NCBI RefSeq assembly: GCF_019042655.1
Contig: NZ_JAHPZO010000007.1
Coordinates: 1-64,000 of the forward strand
DNA: 64,000 bases
Reading direction: 5' to 3'
Source of the DNA: Planococcus sp. CP5-4_YE
GTDB taxonomy: Bacteria; Bacillota; Bacilli; Bacillales_A; Planococcaceae
Under the pieces are notes generated by a model. The model was given only the letters and a program-made list of their open reading frames with translations, ran no database searches and was not told the DNA's origin. Each line of letters starts with the position of its first letter. The first letter of the stretch is position 1. Position numbers and translations under genes: made by a program. Below, piece after piece: positions 35,439 through 43,656 of this stretch.

Positions 35439-37649
35439 TTAAATTCGCGTTAATTTATAAATAATAGAAGAGAAATCACTCGGATGTTTCTCATGGCGGT
35501 AGCGATTGAGCTGCACGCCTGCTCCCATCAATTCATCCCCGTAAAACGTATCGTCGATCCCGTCGATGGCGTATTCGAATTCGGGGTGGAGCCCTTTGAA
35601 GAATGCGCGTGCATATCCTGGGTTCGGTTTGGCGAGGACTTGGTAATAGCCGAATATCGCTTCGCTCTGGTCTTCTGACACGACCATCCAGCTTGTCACG
35701 TTGCCGTCATCTGCGAACGGGCTGGCCAGCCGGTAAAATTGCCCTTGTTGAATGAGCGAACGGTTCTCTTTGTAGAAAGCGATTTGCGCGGTAACGATGG
35801 CTTTTTCTTCATCGTCCATTTTCGTTACATCAAGCTCGTAGCCGAATGCGCCGAAATACGCGACTTCTGCCCGCGTCTTCAAGCTCGTGATGCGTCCTAC
35901 TTGATGATTCGGTACAGCTGACACGTGCGCGCCCATCGAGCTGATTGGGTAGACCATTGACGTTCCGTATTGGATCTTCAAACGTTCGACGGCATCGGTG
36001 TCATCACTCGTCCACCCTTGCGGCGCGTAATGGAGCATCCCAGGGTCGAAACGGCTGCCGCCTCCTGCACAGGATTCGAACAAAACTTCCGGAAATTCCG
36101 ACGTCAATCGTTCGTACAAGGAATAGACGCCGAGGATATAGCGATGTACGACTTCCCGCTGGCGGTTCGACGGCAATTCCAATGAGCCGATTTCAGTCAT
36201 ATAGCGGTTCATGTCCCATTTCACGTAGGAAATCGGTGCATCGCGCAGTACGCCAGCTACCAAGCCGTAGATATAATCAACCACTTCCTGGCGGGAGAAA
36301 TCCAATACGAGTTGATTGCGGCCGTGCGAGCTTTTGCGATTCGGCACATGGATGATCCAGTCCGGATGCGCTTTGTACAATTCACTTACTTTCGACACCA
36401 TTTCCGGTTCGAACCACAAACCGAATTTCATTCCCAAATCGACAATGTTTTTCGCCAATTGGCTGATACCGTTCGGCAATTTGCGCTTGTCTTCAAACCA
36501 ATCGCCAAGAGACGTCGTATCCGCATCGCGCTTGCCGAACCAGCCGTCATCTAAGACGAACAGCTCCACGCCCAATTCCTTGGAAGACTTCGCGAGCCCC
36601 AAGATTTTCGTTTCGTCGAAATCAAAATACGTCGCTTCCCAGTTGTTGATCAACACCGGGCGTTCCCGGTCGCGCCATGTTCCGCGCGCCAAACGGCTAC
36701 GGTACAGCTTGTGATAAGTCTGGCTCATCTCGTTCAAGCCATCCGCCGAATACACCATCACCGCTTCCGGCGTCTGGAAACTTTCGCCGCTTTCCAATAG
36801 CCAATTGAAATCAAATGGGTTAATGCCGACCATCAAACGGGTCACGTCGTAATGGTCGACTTCCACTTGCGCCAGGAAATTGCCGCTATAGACCAAACTC
36901 ACGCCGTACACGTCGCCGTGATGTTCGGTCGTCGACGGGCGTTTCAGCGCAAGGAACGGATTTTGCTGGGCACTGCTCGTGCCTCTTGTGCTGCTGATGC
37001 TTTGAAGGCCTGGCACCAACTTGCGGTTGTGGATATGACGCTCTCTGACCCATGCACCGGACAACTGGACCATTTCGAAATCCGAATCTGGCAAATCGAT
37101 GCTGGCACTCATCGCTCTCGTCAAATCGATGTCTTCTCGACCGTGATTGATAAAGCGGGCAGAGCGTGTGATGGCGTTCAGTTGTTCAAAAACGCTATAA
37201 GACAGCTGGATTTCCACATCGATCGCTTCGTCGTATAACGAAATCTCCAAGGTCGTCGCTTCTTCGTCATGCTCGACATACGTCGCGGGCAAGCCGGCGA
37301 GCTTGTTTTTCCCTTGATGGATGGTGTGATGTTGATAGACGAAGTTCGTGATGCGGCTGCCGCTTTGTTGCAAAATCTGATATGCCGGCTCACGGAAATC
37401 CGTCGTTCCGTATGCCGGGTATTCCTGTTTGAGAATATCGAGCGAAAACACCAAATCGCCTTCATAGACGCAAGCGGTATTCGGCATTTCCTCGATATGA
37501 AACAAGCGCTCGAACGAGTCCCGGTGGCGCAGTTTCTTGCCGTAATACAGCTGGCCGAGCTGTTCATTTTTCAAGATGTTGAAAATATAGCTGGTCTTGT
37601 CGGTTTGCAGATGAAACTCACGTGTGGCGTCGTTATATAAAATCGGCAC
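35439..37649 (-). CDS. Alpha-galactosidase, glycoside hydrolase family 36
   Basis: 736 residues, close to the roughly 730 of Geobacillus AgaA/AgaB type enzymes. Nucleophile Asp479 is in 'YVKWDMNRYM' and acid/base Asp549 in 'GWTSDDTDAV'; 'FESCAGGGSRFD' is the substrate-binding block. No signal peptide, so it works inside on raffinose-family oligosaccharides, melibiose or galactomannan fragments. GTG start at 37649 with GGGAGGT upstream. It lies between the importer permeases and the beta-galactosidases, so both alpha- and beta-linked galactose can be released. Confidence 0.95.
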   Translation of the reverse strand: MPILYNDATREFHLQTDKTSYIFNILKNEQLGQLYYGKKLRHRDSFERLFHIEEMPNTACVYEGDLVFSLDILKQEYPAYGTTDFREPAYQILQQSGSRITNFVYQHHTIHQGKNKLAGLPATYVEHDEEATTLEISLYDEAIDVEIQLSYSVFEQLNAITRSARFINHGREDIDLTRAMSASIDLPDSDFEMVQLSGAWVRERHIHNRKLVPGLQSISSTRGTSSAQQNPFLALKRPSTTEHHGDVYGVSLVYSGNFLAQVEVDHYDVTRLMVGINPFDFNWLLESGESFQTPEAVMVYSADGLNEMSQTYHKLYRSRLARGTWRDRERPVLINNWEATYFDFDETKILGLAKSSKELGVELFVLDDGWFGKRDADTTSLGDWFEDKRKLPNGISQLAKNIVDLGMKFGLWFEPEMVSKVSELYKAHPDWIIHVPNRKSSHGRNQLVLDFSRQEVVDYIYGLVAGVLRDAPISYVKWDMNRYMTEIGSLELPSNRQREVVHRYILGVYSLYERLTSEFPEVLFESCAGGGSRFDPGMLHYAPQGWTSDDTDAVERLKIQYGTSMVYPISSMGAHVSAVPNHQVGRITSLKTRAEVAYFGAFGYELDVTKMDDEEKAIVTAQIAFYKENRSLIQQGQFYRLASPFADDGNVTSWMVVSEDQSEAIFGYYQVLAKPNPGYARAFFKGLHPEFEYAIDGIDDTFYGDELMGAGVQLNRYRHEKHPSDFSSIIYKLTRI

Positions 37650-37963
37650 AATTTACCTCCCGTATCAGCTAAGTTAATAGTTTTGCAGTGACGATATTCC
37701 GCAAAACAGCTGCGCTTTCGCGGCCACCAGATATGGATCTTGGAAGAACGGCGCGGGTTTGCAGAGTCTACGCTATTTTTTCCATATCTGAATTAGTAGT
37801 AGTTGAAAAGTGGAGTTACTTTTGTTTAATGCATTCATCACACGGGCTAGGCGAAGCAAGAAGACAGGTGGTTTTCCTGGCTTCTTGCGGGAGCCATGGC
37901 CGAAGCGGCGTTTAAGTCAACACGTCTTTAACTAGTGACATGTCCACTTAAACTAACTTTCAT
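37650..37963. other. Intergenic region with inverted repeats
   Basis: About 315 bp between the importer permease and the alpha-galactosidase gene. It holds a 21-nt edge sequence of the dispersed repeat (37692-37712) that recurs inverted at 41826-41846, a long-range 10-bp inverted repeat (37728-37737 with 37781-37790) and a hairpin (37856-37863 with 37881-37888, inner CAGG/CCTG). No U-run follows these, so they are not ordinary terminators. No gene seen. Confidence 0.6.
37692..37770. repeat. Dispersed structured repeat, partial copy
   Basis: Starts with CGATATTCCGCAAAACAGCT (37692-37711), the reverse complement of the right edge of the 41.4-41.85 kb block, and continues with CGCTTTCGCGGCC. 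It decays after about 80 bp. Confidence 0.65.
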
Positions 37964-38791
37964 TTAACCCTTAACCGAGCCCATCATGCCTGCAACAAAG
38001 TGCTTCTGCATGAGGAAGAACACGAGCGCTGTCGGCAAGGTCGCGATGACGATGGCTGACATGATGACACCGTAATCCGGTGAATAGCTCGAGCCGAGAT
38101 TCGAGATCAACAGTGGAATCGTCCGTTTTTCCGGTGACTGCAAAATGACCAATGGCCATAGGTAGTTATTCCAGCTGTTCATGAAGGCGATGATCGCCGC
38201 AGCTGCGTAAGTTGTTTTCATCGTCGGCATATAGATACGGAAAAACACGCCGATTTCACTCAAGCCGTCGATGCGTCCCGCTTCCACCAAATCTTTTGGA
38301 AACATCTTCGTGTTCTGGCGGAAGAAGAAAATGAAGAACGCCGTCGTTGCTGTCGGCAAAATGACCGCGCCAAGCGAGTCGATGCCGATGAGCGGTGCCG
38401 TTTCACTGATGCTGCCGAACATGCGGTACAGCGGAATCATAATCGCCGCAAACGGGATCATCATCGACAACAGTAAAATGGTGAAGACGATGTCTTTTCC
38501 TTTGCTGCGGTGAATCTCAAAGCCGTAACCGGCAAGCGATGCCAAGAGAAGCGTCAAGAAAGTCGTGATGACCGCGATAATGGAGGAATTGATCAAAGCC
38601 GGGACGATGTCCACTGTTGCGAAAAGGGTTTTCAAGTTTTCGATCAAATGCGTTCCCGGAAGCAAACGCCCTTGCGTCACATCGACCGATTTATTGGTGA
38701 TGCTGGTGAGCATCCATAGGAAAGGAAAAATGGAAACAATCGCTGCGACACTGAGAAACGTATAGATGAAAATTCGTTTTAAGCTGTTCAT
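37964..38791 (-). CDS. Sugar ABC transporter permease (MalG type)
   Basis: 275 residues with six membrane helices. The EAA loop that docks the ATPase is visible as 'EAGRIDGLSEIGVFFRIYMPTMK'-type sequence (residues about 187-210; key residues E-A-x-x-I-D-G). It belongs to the CUT1 importer family. The start overlaps the previous permease gene by 4 bp. With that permease and the solute-binding protein it forms an oligosaccharide importer; the ATPase is probably MsmX from 29.9 kb. Confidence 0.93.
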   Translation of the reverse strand: MNSLKRIFIYTFLSVAAIVSIFPFLWMLTSITNKSVDVTQGRLLPGTHLIENLKTLFATVDIVPALINSSIIAVITTFLTLLLASLAGYGFEIHRSKGKDIVFTILLLSMMIPFAAIMIPLYRMFGSISETAPLIGIDSLGAVILPTATTAFFIFFFRQNTKMFPKDLVEAGRIDGLSEIGVFFRIYMPTMKTTYAAAAIIAFMNSWNNYLWPLVILQSPEKRTIPLLISNLGSSYSPDYGVIMSAIVIATLPTALVFFLMQKHFVAGMMGSVKG

Positions 38792-39735
38792 TTTTTCTCA
38801 CCCGCCACTCTGAATTGAATAATTGAAAGAATTACTACGAGAATTACGATGACATAGGAAACGGTTGATGCGTAACCAAAGTCAGGCGTGTATTCAAAGG
38901 ACAAGTTGTAAATATATTGCGAAATCGAAATGGTTGCATTCCCAGGCCCGCCGTTGGTGATGTTGACGATTTCATCAAAGATCTGCAAAGTACCGATCGT
39001 AGACGTAATCGAGGTGAACAAAATGATTGGCTTGAGCATTGGAACGGTGATTTGGAAAAACTGCTGGAAAGAGCTCGCCCCATCAATTCTCGCCGCTTCG
39101 TAAATCGACTTATCGACATTTTGCAAAGCTGCTAAGTAGAAAATCATGTTGTAGCCTGTCCATCTCCATGTAATGGCCAAGATGATGACGACTTTCGCCC
39201 AAAACGGATCTGCTAGAAAGTTGATCGTTTGGGGAATTAAGCCGAAATTGAGCAAGAATTGATTGACGATGCCATCAATGCCAAACAAATATTTAAAGAC
39301 GACTGAATAGGCAACGAGTGACGTTACACAAGGCAGGAAGATTGCAATCCTAAAAAAACTCTTGAACTTCAATTTCGGGTCATTCAATAACACTGAAAAG
39401 AACAAAGCCAAGACGATCATTAACGGCACTTGAATCAGCAAGTAAATCGTAGTATTGGTCAGCGCTGCGATAAAGGTCGGGTCGCCGAACAATCTGCGCC
39501 AGTTATCGAGTCCCACATATTCCAGATTCGCGCCCATGCCTGACTGGAAAGACAACAGGAACGCTTGAACCATCGGGTAAAAGTTAAATATGGTGATGGC
39601 GATGACTGAGACAATGATAAACAGCCAACCCACTTTTTTCTTGAAAAAGACACCGGTTTTTTGGCGCCTGCTTTCTTCGTATTTCGTACGAACCGGGAGA
39701 TCCACCTCGGCTTTTTTTGTTCCTAGCTGGCTCAT
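38788..39735 (-). CDS. Sugar ABC transporter permease (MalF type)
   Basis: About 315 residues from the ATG at 39735 ('MSQLGTKKAEVD'), preceded by AGGAGG; longer forms begin in or before that ribosome site. Six membrane helices; EAA loop 'YEAARIDGASSFQQFFQITVP' is shown by its key residues E-A-A-x-I-D-G. CUT1 family. It lies between the solute-binding protein gene and the second permease, and a strong hairpin separates it from the former. Confidence 0.93.
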   Translation of the reverse strand: MSQLGTKKAEVDLPVRTKYEESRRQKTGVFFKKKVGWLFIIVSVIAITIFNFYPMVQAFLLSFQSGMGANLEYVGLDNWRRLFGDPTFIAALTNTTIYLLIQVPLMIVLALFFSVLLNDPKLKFKSFFRIAIFLPCVTSLVAYSVVFKYLFGIDGIVNQFLLNFGLIPQTINFLADPFWAKVVIILAITWRWTGYNMIFYLAALQNVDKSIYEAARIDGASSFQQFFQITVPMLKPIILFTSITSTIGTLQIFDEIVNITNGGPGNATISISQYIYNLSFEYTPDFGYASTVSYVIVILVVILSIIQFRVAGEKK

Positions 39736-39751
39736 GTTCCTCATTCCTCCT

Positions 39752-39826
39752 ATAAAAAAACCTTGAGCTGTGCCCAACTGGTAAGTGATAAAGCACTTTT
39801 ACCAGTTCGTCGGCGTCAACTCAAGG
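39752..39826 (-). terminator. Hairpin terminator between binding-protein and permease genes
   Basis: Two nested stems: inner 9 bp (39776-39784 with 39799-39807) and outer 7 bp (39761-39767 with 39820-39826). On the minus strand the outer stem is followed by TTTTTTT. It should end most transcripts after the binding-protein gene and let a fraction through to the permeases, a usual way to make more binding protein than membrane subunits. Confidence 0.75.
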
Positions 39827-39846
39827 CTCCATGTATTTCCGATCAA

Positions 39847-41145
39847 TTATTTGAGTTGTGCTTCAGCTTGCCCTTGGACATTTTCAAGTACTGTATCCAG
39901 TTCTGCGCCGTTCAAATAATCTTGCATTCCAGTGACCAGGATGTCTTCAATCGCGTACGTGTGAAGGCCATAATTGACTGCTGGAATTTCATCCGTCCAT
40001 GTAGAAAGGTCTGTGATGAGTTGCTGCCCGCCGAAGAATTCATCTTCCACTGCATATGCATCTCCCTCGGCTGCTGGTGAATATGTTCCAAGTGCGCCAA
40101 TGTCTTCTACAAGTGTTTGATACAAATCAGGGTTAGACCCGAATGTATTCAATAGGAAATCTGCTGCTTGCTCCTTGCCGTCCACGTTCAGTACGTACCA
40201 CGAGCTGCCGCCTAGGTTGGATGCGTTAACCGCACCTTCCATATCCAAGCGAGGCATTGGAACGACTGCCCAGTTGCCGGACTGGTCAGCTGCTTGCTTG
40301 ACGCTTGGCGTGATCCAGTTTCCTGTTGGAACACTGGCCACATCGCCGCTATTGAACGCACCGACAAATTGGCTCCAGTCAGAAACGATTTTCGCGATGT
40401 CCGCTTCCATCATTTCTTTATATGTTTCAAAACCTGCTTCGAGTGTTTCATTTCCTGCGATGTTCGGTGTCGAACCGTCTTCTTCCACATACCAAGATCC
40501 GTTTGTCTGGATCATCATGCGCACTTGCGCCAAATCGTTCGGGTCAAGCGTCAGCATGTTTTTGCCTGTTGCTTCTTTGACGTCTTTCCCGATTTCGATG
40601 TATTCCTGCCATGTGATGTCGGTTACGTCTTCAACTGAGTAGCCGGCTTCTTCCAAATAGTCCGTGCGCACATAAAGTGCTGCTACGCCTGAGTCGAACG
40701 GCAATCCGTATTGTTCACCGTCAAAGCTCGTCGTGGCGATTTTATAATCCGCAAAGTCTTCAGCGTTGATAACGTCCGTCAATGGATGGAACGCATCCGG
40801 ATACGCTTGCAGGAAGCTTTGTGCACGGTAATCTTCGATCAAGACAATGTTTGGCATGCCATTTGTTGTCCCTGAACTGAGTCCCGTGTTGAGTTTTTGG
40901 ATAATATCGTCTTGTGCATTTTCAATGACGTTGACTTCGTAATCGCCATCGCCGTTATAAGCTTCTTTTGCATTTTCAAGAGCTGCAATATTGAAAGCTG
41001 GATCCCAGGCCCATGCCGTAATTTCATCTACGTCTGCTGAACCTTCTGCACCGCTGCCCCCGCTTGCTTCTTCATCCCCGGAAGAACAAGCTGCTAAAGC
41101 GGCCATGCTCGCTGCCGCCACAAACATAAGATTAAACTTCTTCAT
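39847..41145 (-). CDS. Sugar-binding lipoprotein of ABC importer
   Basis: 432 residues from the ATG at 41145 (AAGGGGGAT upstream; the frame is open to 41205 but without a ribosome site and through the cre site). Lipoprotein signal 'MKKFNLMFVAAASMAALAAC' with Cys20 lipidated. The rest is the extracellular solute-binding family 1 fold ('PDAFHPLTDVINAEDFADYK', 'GLPFDSGVAALYVRTDYLEEAG'). It captures the oligosaccharide outside and delivers it to the two permeases. First gene of the importer run. Confidence 0.93.
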   Translation of the reverse strand: MKKFNLMFVAAASMAALAACSSGDEEASGGSGAEGSADVDEITAWAWDPAFNIAALENAKEAYNGDGDYEVNVIENAQDDIIQKLNTGLSSGTTNGMPNIVLIEDYRAQSFLQAYPDAFHPLTDVINAEDFADYKIATTSFDGEQYGLPFDSGVAALYVRTDYLEEAGYSVEDVTDITWQEYIEIGKDVKEATGKNMLTLDPNDLAQVRMMIQTNGSWYVEEDGSTPNIAGNETLEAGFETYKEMMEADIAKIVSDWSQFVGAFNSGDVASVPTGNWITPSVKQAADQSGNWAVVPMPRLDMEGAVNASNLGGSSWYVLNVDGKEQAADFLLNTFGSNPDLYQTLVEDIGALGTYSPAAEGDAYAVEDEFFGGQQLITDLSTWTDEIPAVNYGLHTYAIEDILVTGMQDYLNGAELDTVLENVQGQAEAQLK

Positions 41146-41161
41146 TTGAAATCCCCCTTTT

Positions 41162-41175
41162 TGTAAGCGCTTAAC
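41162..41175. promoter_or_regulatory. Candidate CcpA cre site upstream of importer
   Basis: TGTAAGCGCTTAAC matches the cre consensus (TGWAANCGNTNWCA) except for the last two bases. It lies between the -10 box and the start of the binding-protein gene, a position that blocks transcription. Glucose repression of galactoside uptake is the inference. Confidence 0.65.
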
Positions 41176-41191
41176 TTTTCGCCTTGTAAAC

Positions 41192-41232
41192 AGTATAGCG
41201 GCCAAAAAAAAAAGATTGTTAGCACAATCTTT
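41192..41232 (-). promoter_or_regulatory. Importer promoter -10 with upstream inverted repeat
   Basis: A TATACT -10 box (41192-41197, minus strand) has no good -35. At the -35 place is a perfect inverted repeat AAAGATTGT-TAGC-ACAATCTTT (41211-41232). A weak -35 with a palindrome over it fits an activator or repressor site; the YesN-type response regulator encoded just upstream is one candidate. Between them lies a run of ten T. Confidence 0.55.
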
Positions 41233-41359
41233 AGGTGTTCTATCCGAAAATTTTTAGACATTTCAATTATCTCTCTTTTTTCTTGTACTATTATTAGGTT
41301 CTTGGAATTTCGTTGGCTTTTGGTGAACAAATAAATCAGAGATAGAAAAATAGAATTTT

Positions 41360-41850
41360 AAAATCGCTTCAGGTGGGCGCTTTCGGGTCCACAGGATGTG
41401 GATCATGCAGCTGGCGCGACAGGACGTCGCGATGCCAGCTGCCAGGACACGGCTTCAGCCGCTTCCCTCGCTTACGCTCAGTCCAGGGTCTTCAGCTCGT
41501 GCTATTTCCGCAGGAAGCGAATCGTGCTTGGCAGGATTCGTTTGCGACGCAGCAGCGCAGCGATGTAGGAGCACCTCTTTGCTCTTCGCCACCTTCCGCT
41601 ATTTCGGATGAACTATTGAATAGATATGTAGCAAAATAGCGCAGACTCCTTGGGGAGCAGAAACGGAGGTGGCTTTCCAACTCCGTTTCGACGAAGTGCT
41701 GAAATCCATTCGGGCGTTTAGCCCGAATTAGTTCAGCGCAAGCCCCCAGGAAGCGAATTAGTGAAGCGGAGCTGAGCCAATTCGTTTGCGATGCTCGATC
41801 GCAGAGAGAGTTGAGCAAAGCTTTTCAGCTGTTTTGCGGAATATCGCTTA
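41360..41850. repeat. Dispersed structured repeat, long version with several hairpins
   Basis: Hairpins in order: TCCACA/TGTGGA near 41390; GCAGCTGGC (41407-41415) with GCCAGCTGC (41434-41442) enclosing GCGAC/GTCGC; CGAATC (41518-41523) with GATTCG (41535-41540); TTCGGGC (41709-41715) with GCCCGAA (41721-41727) inside an outer GCTGAA/TTCAGC stem; CGAATT (41754-41759) with AATTCG (41779-41784); TGCGAT (41787-41792) with ATCGCA (41798-41803). The right edge (41826-41846) recurs inverted at 37692-37712. Confidence 0.8.
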
Positions 41851-41877
41851 TAAAGAAATCTAAAAAATTCATTCAAC

Positions 41878-43656
41878 TTACACCATGACTTTCTGAAGCG
41901 GCAATTCCACTCTCACTTTGGTGCCTTCGCCTTTGACGCTTGAGATGTCTACGCCGTATTGTTCGCCGTAAAGCATCTGGATGCGTTCGTGGACATTGCG
42001 GATGCCGATACCGCTGAACAAGTGGCGTTTTTCCTTAATGTCTTCTTTCGTGTGGTCGCCTTTGATTTCCATACCGTCGCCATTATCAACGATTTCGCAT
42101 AATAAATTATCGCCTTTTCGGGATACGAGAATTTGCACAAAACCTTGTTTTTTCTCATTGAATGCGTGGAAAAACGCATTTTCGATAAATGGCTGCAAGA
42201 TCAGCTTCGGCAATTGGCAATCCAAGCAATCCGGCGAAATGAAGAAATTCACTTTGATGCCATCGCCGTAACGCGATTGGTTGATCAGCACATAGTTTTT
42301 CAAATCCGCTATTTCCTGCTCCACCGTGATCGTCTGCTCGACATTGCTGAGCGCATTTTGCAGCAGTGCAATCAAGGCATGGATCATATCGGTCGCTTGC
42401 TCTTTTTTGCCTTGCTGGATCATGAACTTGATCGACGCCAAGGTGTTATAAATAAAATGCGGATTGATCTGGTGCTGCAGCGCCATCAATTCAGCACTGC
42501 GCTGCTTTTGCTGGGCCTGTATCGCCAAATCCACGTATTCCTGCAATTCATTGAGCATCGAGTTAAATGCATTGGCGATTTTCTTCGCTTCGTAGCCGCC
42601 GGTTTCAGCGACCGGCACATTGAAATCGTGTTTCGCCATCGTCGAGATCTGTTTAACCAAACGGCTGATGGAGTTGGTCATGCGCCGCGAAATGATAAAC
42701 ACGACAATGACCGCGAGCAGCACGATGCCGAGGCTGATGAGCAGGATTTCCTTCGTATTGACCAGATTGGCGAGCACCGCATCTTTGTCGACTAGATTGA
42801 CCAAATACATATTATAAGTCGGCAAGTATTGCGCCATCAGCATATAATCTTTGCCAAACACTTCAACGTCTTTGTATTCCAATCCCTCATCGTCCACTTC
42901 TTTTGCCAGGGACATCAACTCAGGCGACTGTTGGCCGATCATTTCCTCTTGATTGCCGGAAACGATCTTCCCTTCAGCATCGACCAGCATCACTTCGTTT
43001 TCCTCGCTCGTGTAGCCCTCGTAAAAACCTTTGAGCTGCGCTTCGCGGATCGGGAAATACAGCACACCGTAAATCTCGCCCGTCGACCGCTCCATCAGCG
43101 CTTTCGTCGCAACGATCATCGGTTCATCTGCGAACGATGTGGATGGCATAAACTGATAAATGATCCGGTTCGGCCGATTGATTGTGTATTGCGAAATCGG
43201 GTGGTTGCGCAGCGCTTCCCACGACACCGGCCAGTTCGAGTAATTGACATTGTACAAACGCTCATTGTTGCCGAGCACGATCATATTGGTATCATACGAC
43301 TCGACAGCCCGGTAAATGCGCTCGATCTGTTCACTGATGTCGTGATAAGAGCTGTACGTTTCCAAGGTCGTGGCGTCGGTTTGTGTCAGTACCCGTTTGA
43401 TGGTGCCGTTGTTTTGTACTTCATTTGTCGCCGCCACGATCGCAAAACTATAGTCTTCGAACTCATTTTCGATCTGCTCCAATGCTTTCGTGTTTGAAAT
43501 GCTGAAAGTGTCCATGAACAGATCCGAGGACATCCGGATCGAACTGAATGTGATCAATAAGGAAACCGCCACGATGCTAATGACCATGATTAGGAACATT
43601 TTGATGAACAAGCTATTATTTCTTAAAATGCGAAAGGCCTTTTTCTTCATGTTCAT
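41878..43656 (-). CDS. Sensor histidine kinase, YesM family
   Basis: 592 residues. Membrane helices near 17-40 and about 300-322 enclose a large extracytoplasmic sensor (dCACHE-like). A HAMP segment follows, then the LytS/YesM-type kinase region with the phosphorylated His in 'LQHQINPHFIYNTLASIKFM', and a C-terminal ATPase with 'IENAFFHAF', 'EIVDNGDGM' and 'GIGIRNVHERIQMLYG'. It overlaps the response-regulator gene by 41 bp. It probably senses an extracellular sugar, alone or with the binding protein, and phosphorylates the AraC-type regulator encoded before it. Confidence 0.93.
   Translation of the reverse strand: MNMKKKAFRILRNNSLFIKMFLIMVISIVAVSLLITFSSIRMSSDLFMDTFSISNTKALEQIENEFEDYSFAIVAATNEVQNNGTIKRVLTQTDATTLETYSSYHDISEQIERIYRAVESYDTNMIVLGNNERLYNVNYSNWPVSWEALRNHPISQYTINRPNRIIYQFMPSTSFADEPMIVATKALMERSTGEIYGVLYFPIREAQLKGFYEGYTSEENEVMLVDAEGKIVSGNQEEMIGQQSPELMSLAKEVDDEGLEYKDVEVFGKDYMLMAQYLPTYNMYLVNLVDKDAVLANLVNTKEILLISLGIVLLAVIVVFIISRRMTNSISRLVKQISTMAKHDFNVPVAETGGYEAKKIANAFNSMLNELQEYVDLAIQAQQKQRSAELMALQHQINPHFIYNTLASIKFMIQQGKKEQATDMIHALIALLQNALSNVEQTITVEQEIADLKNYVLINQSRYGDGIKVNFFISPDCLDCQLPKLILQPFIENAFFHAFNEKKQGFVQILVSRKGDNLLCEIVDNGDGMEIKGDHTKEDIKEKRHLFSGIGIRNVHERIQMLYGEQYGVDISSVKGEGTKVRVELPLQKVMV

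Larger units (their letters stand above)
41146..41877. other. Long intergenic region: importer promoter and structured repeat block
   Basis: About 730 bp. The left 100 bp hold the promoter elements of the importer. From about 41360 to 41850 there is a GC-rich block of nested hairpins of the dispersed repeat family. Frames open across it (for example around 41373-41639 and 41492-41818) are not believed to be genes because they run through the hairpins and have no ribosome site. Confidence 0.7.

Noticed and set aside
41373..41818. Frames on both strands in the 41.4-41.8 kb block
   Set aside because: The region is a chain of hairpins of a dispersed repeat; the frames have no ribosome site and Ser/Arg/Cys-rich, gene-unlike composition.
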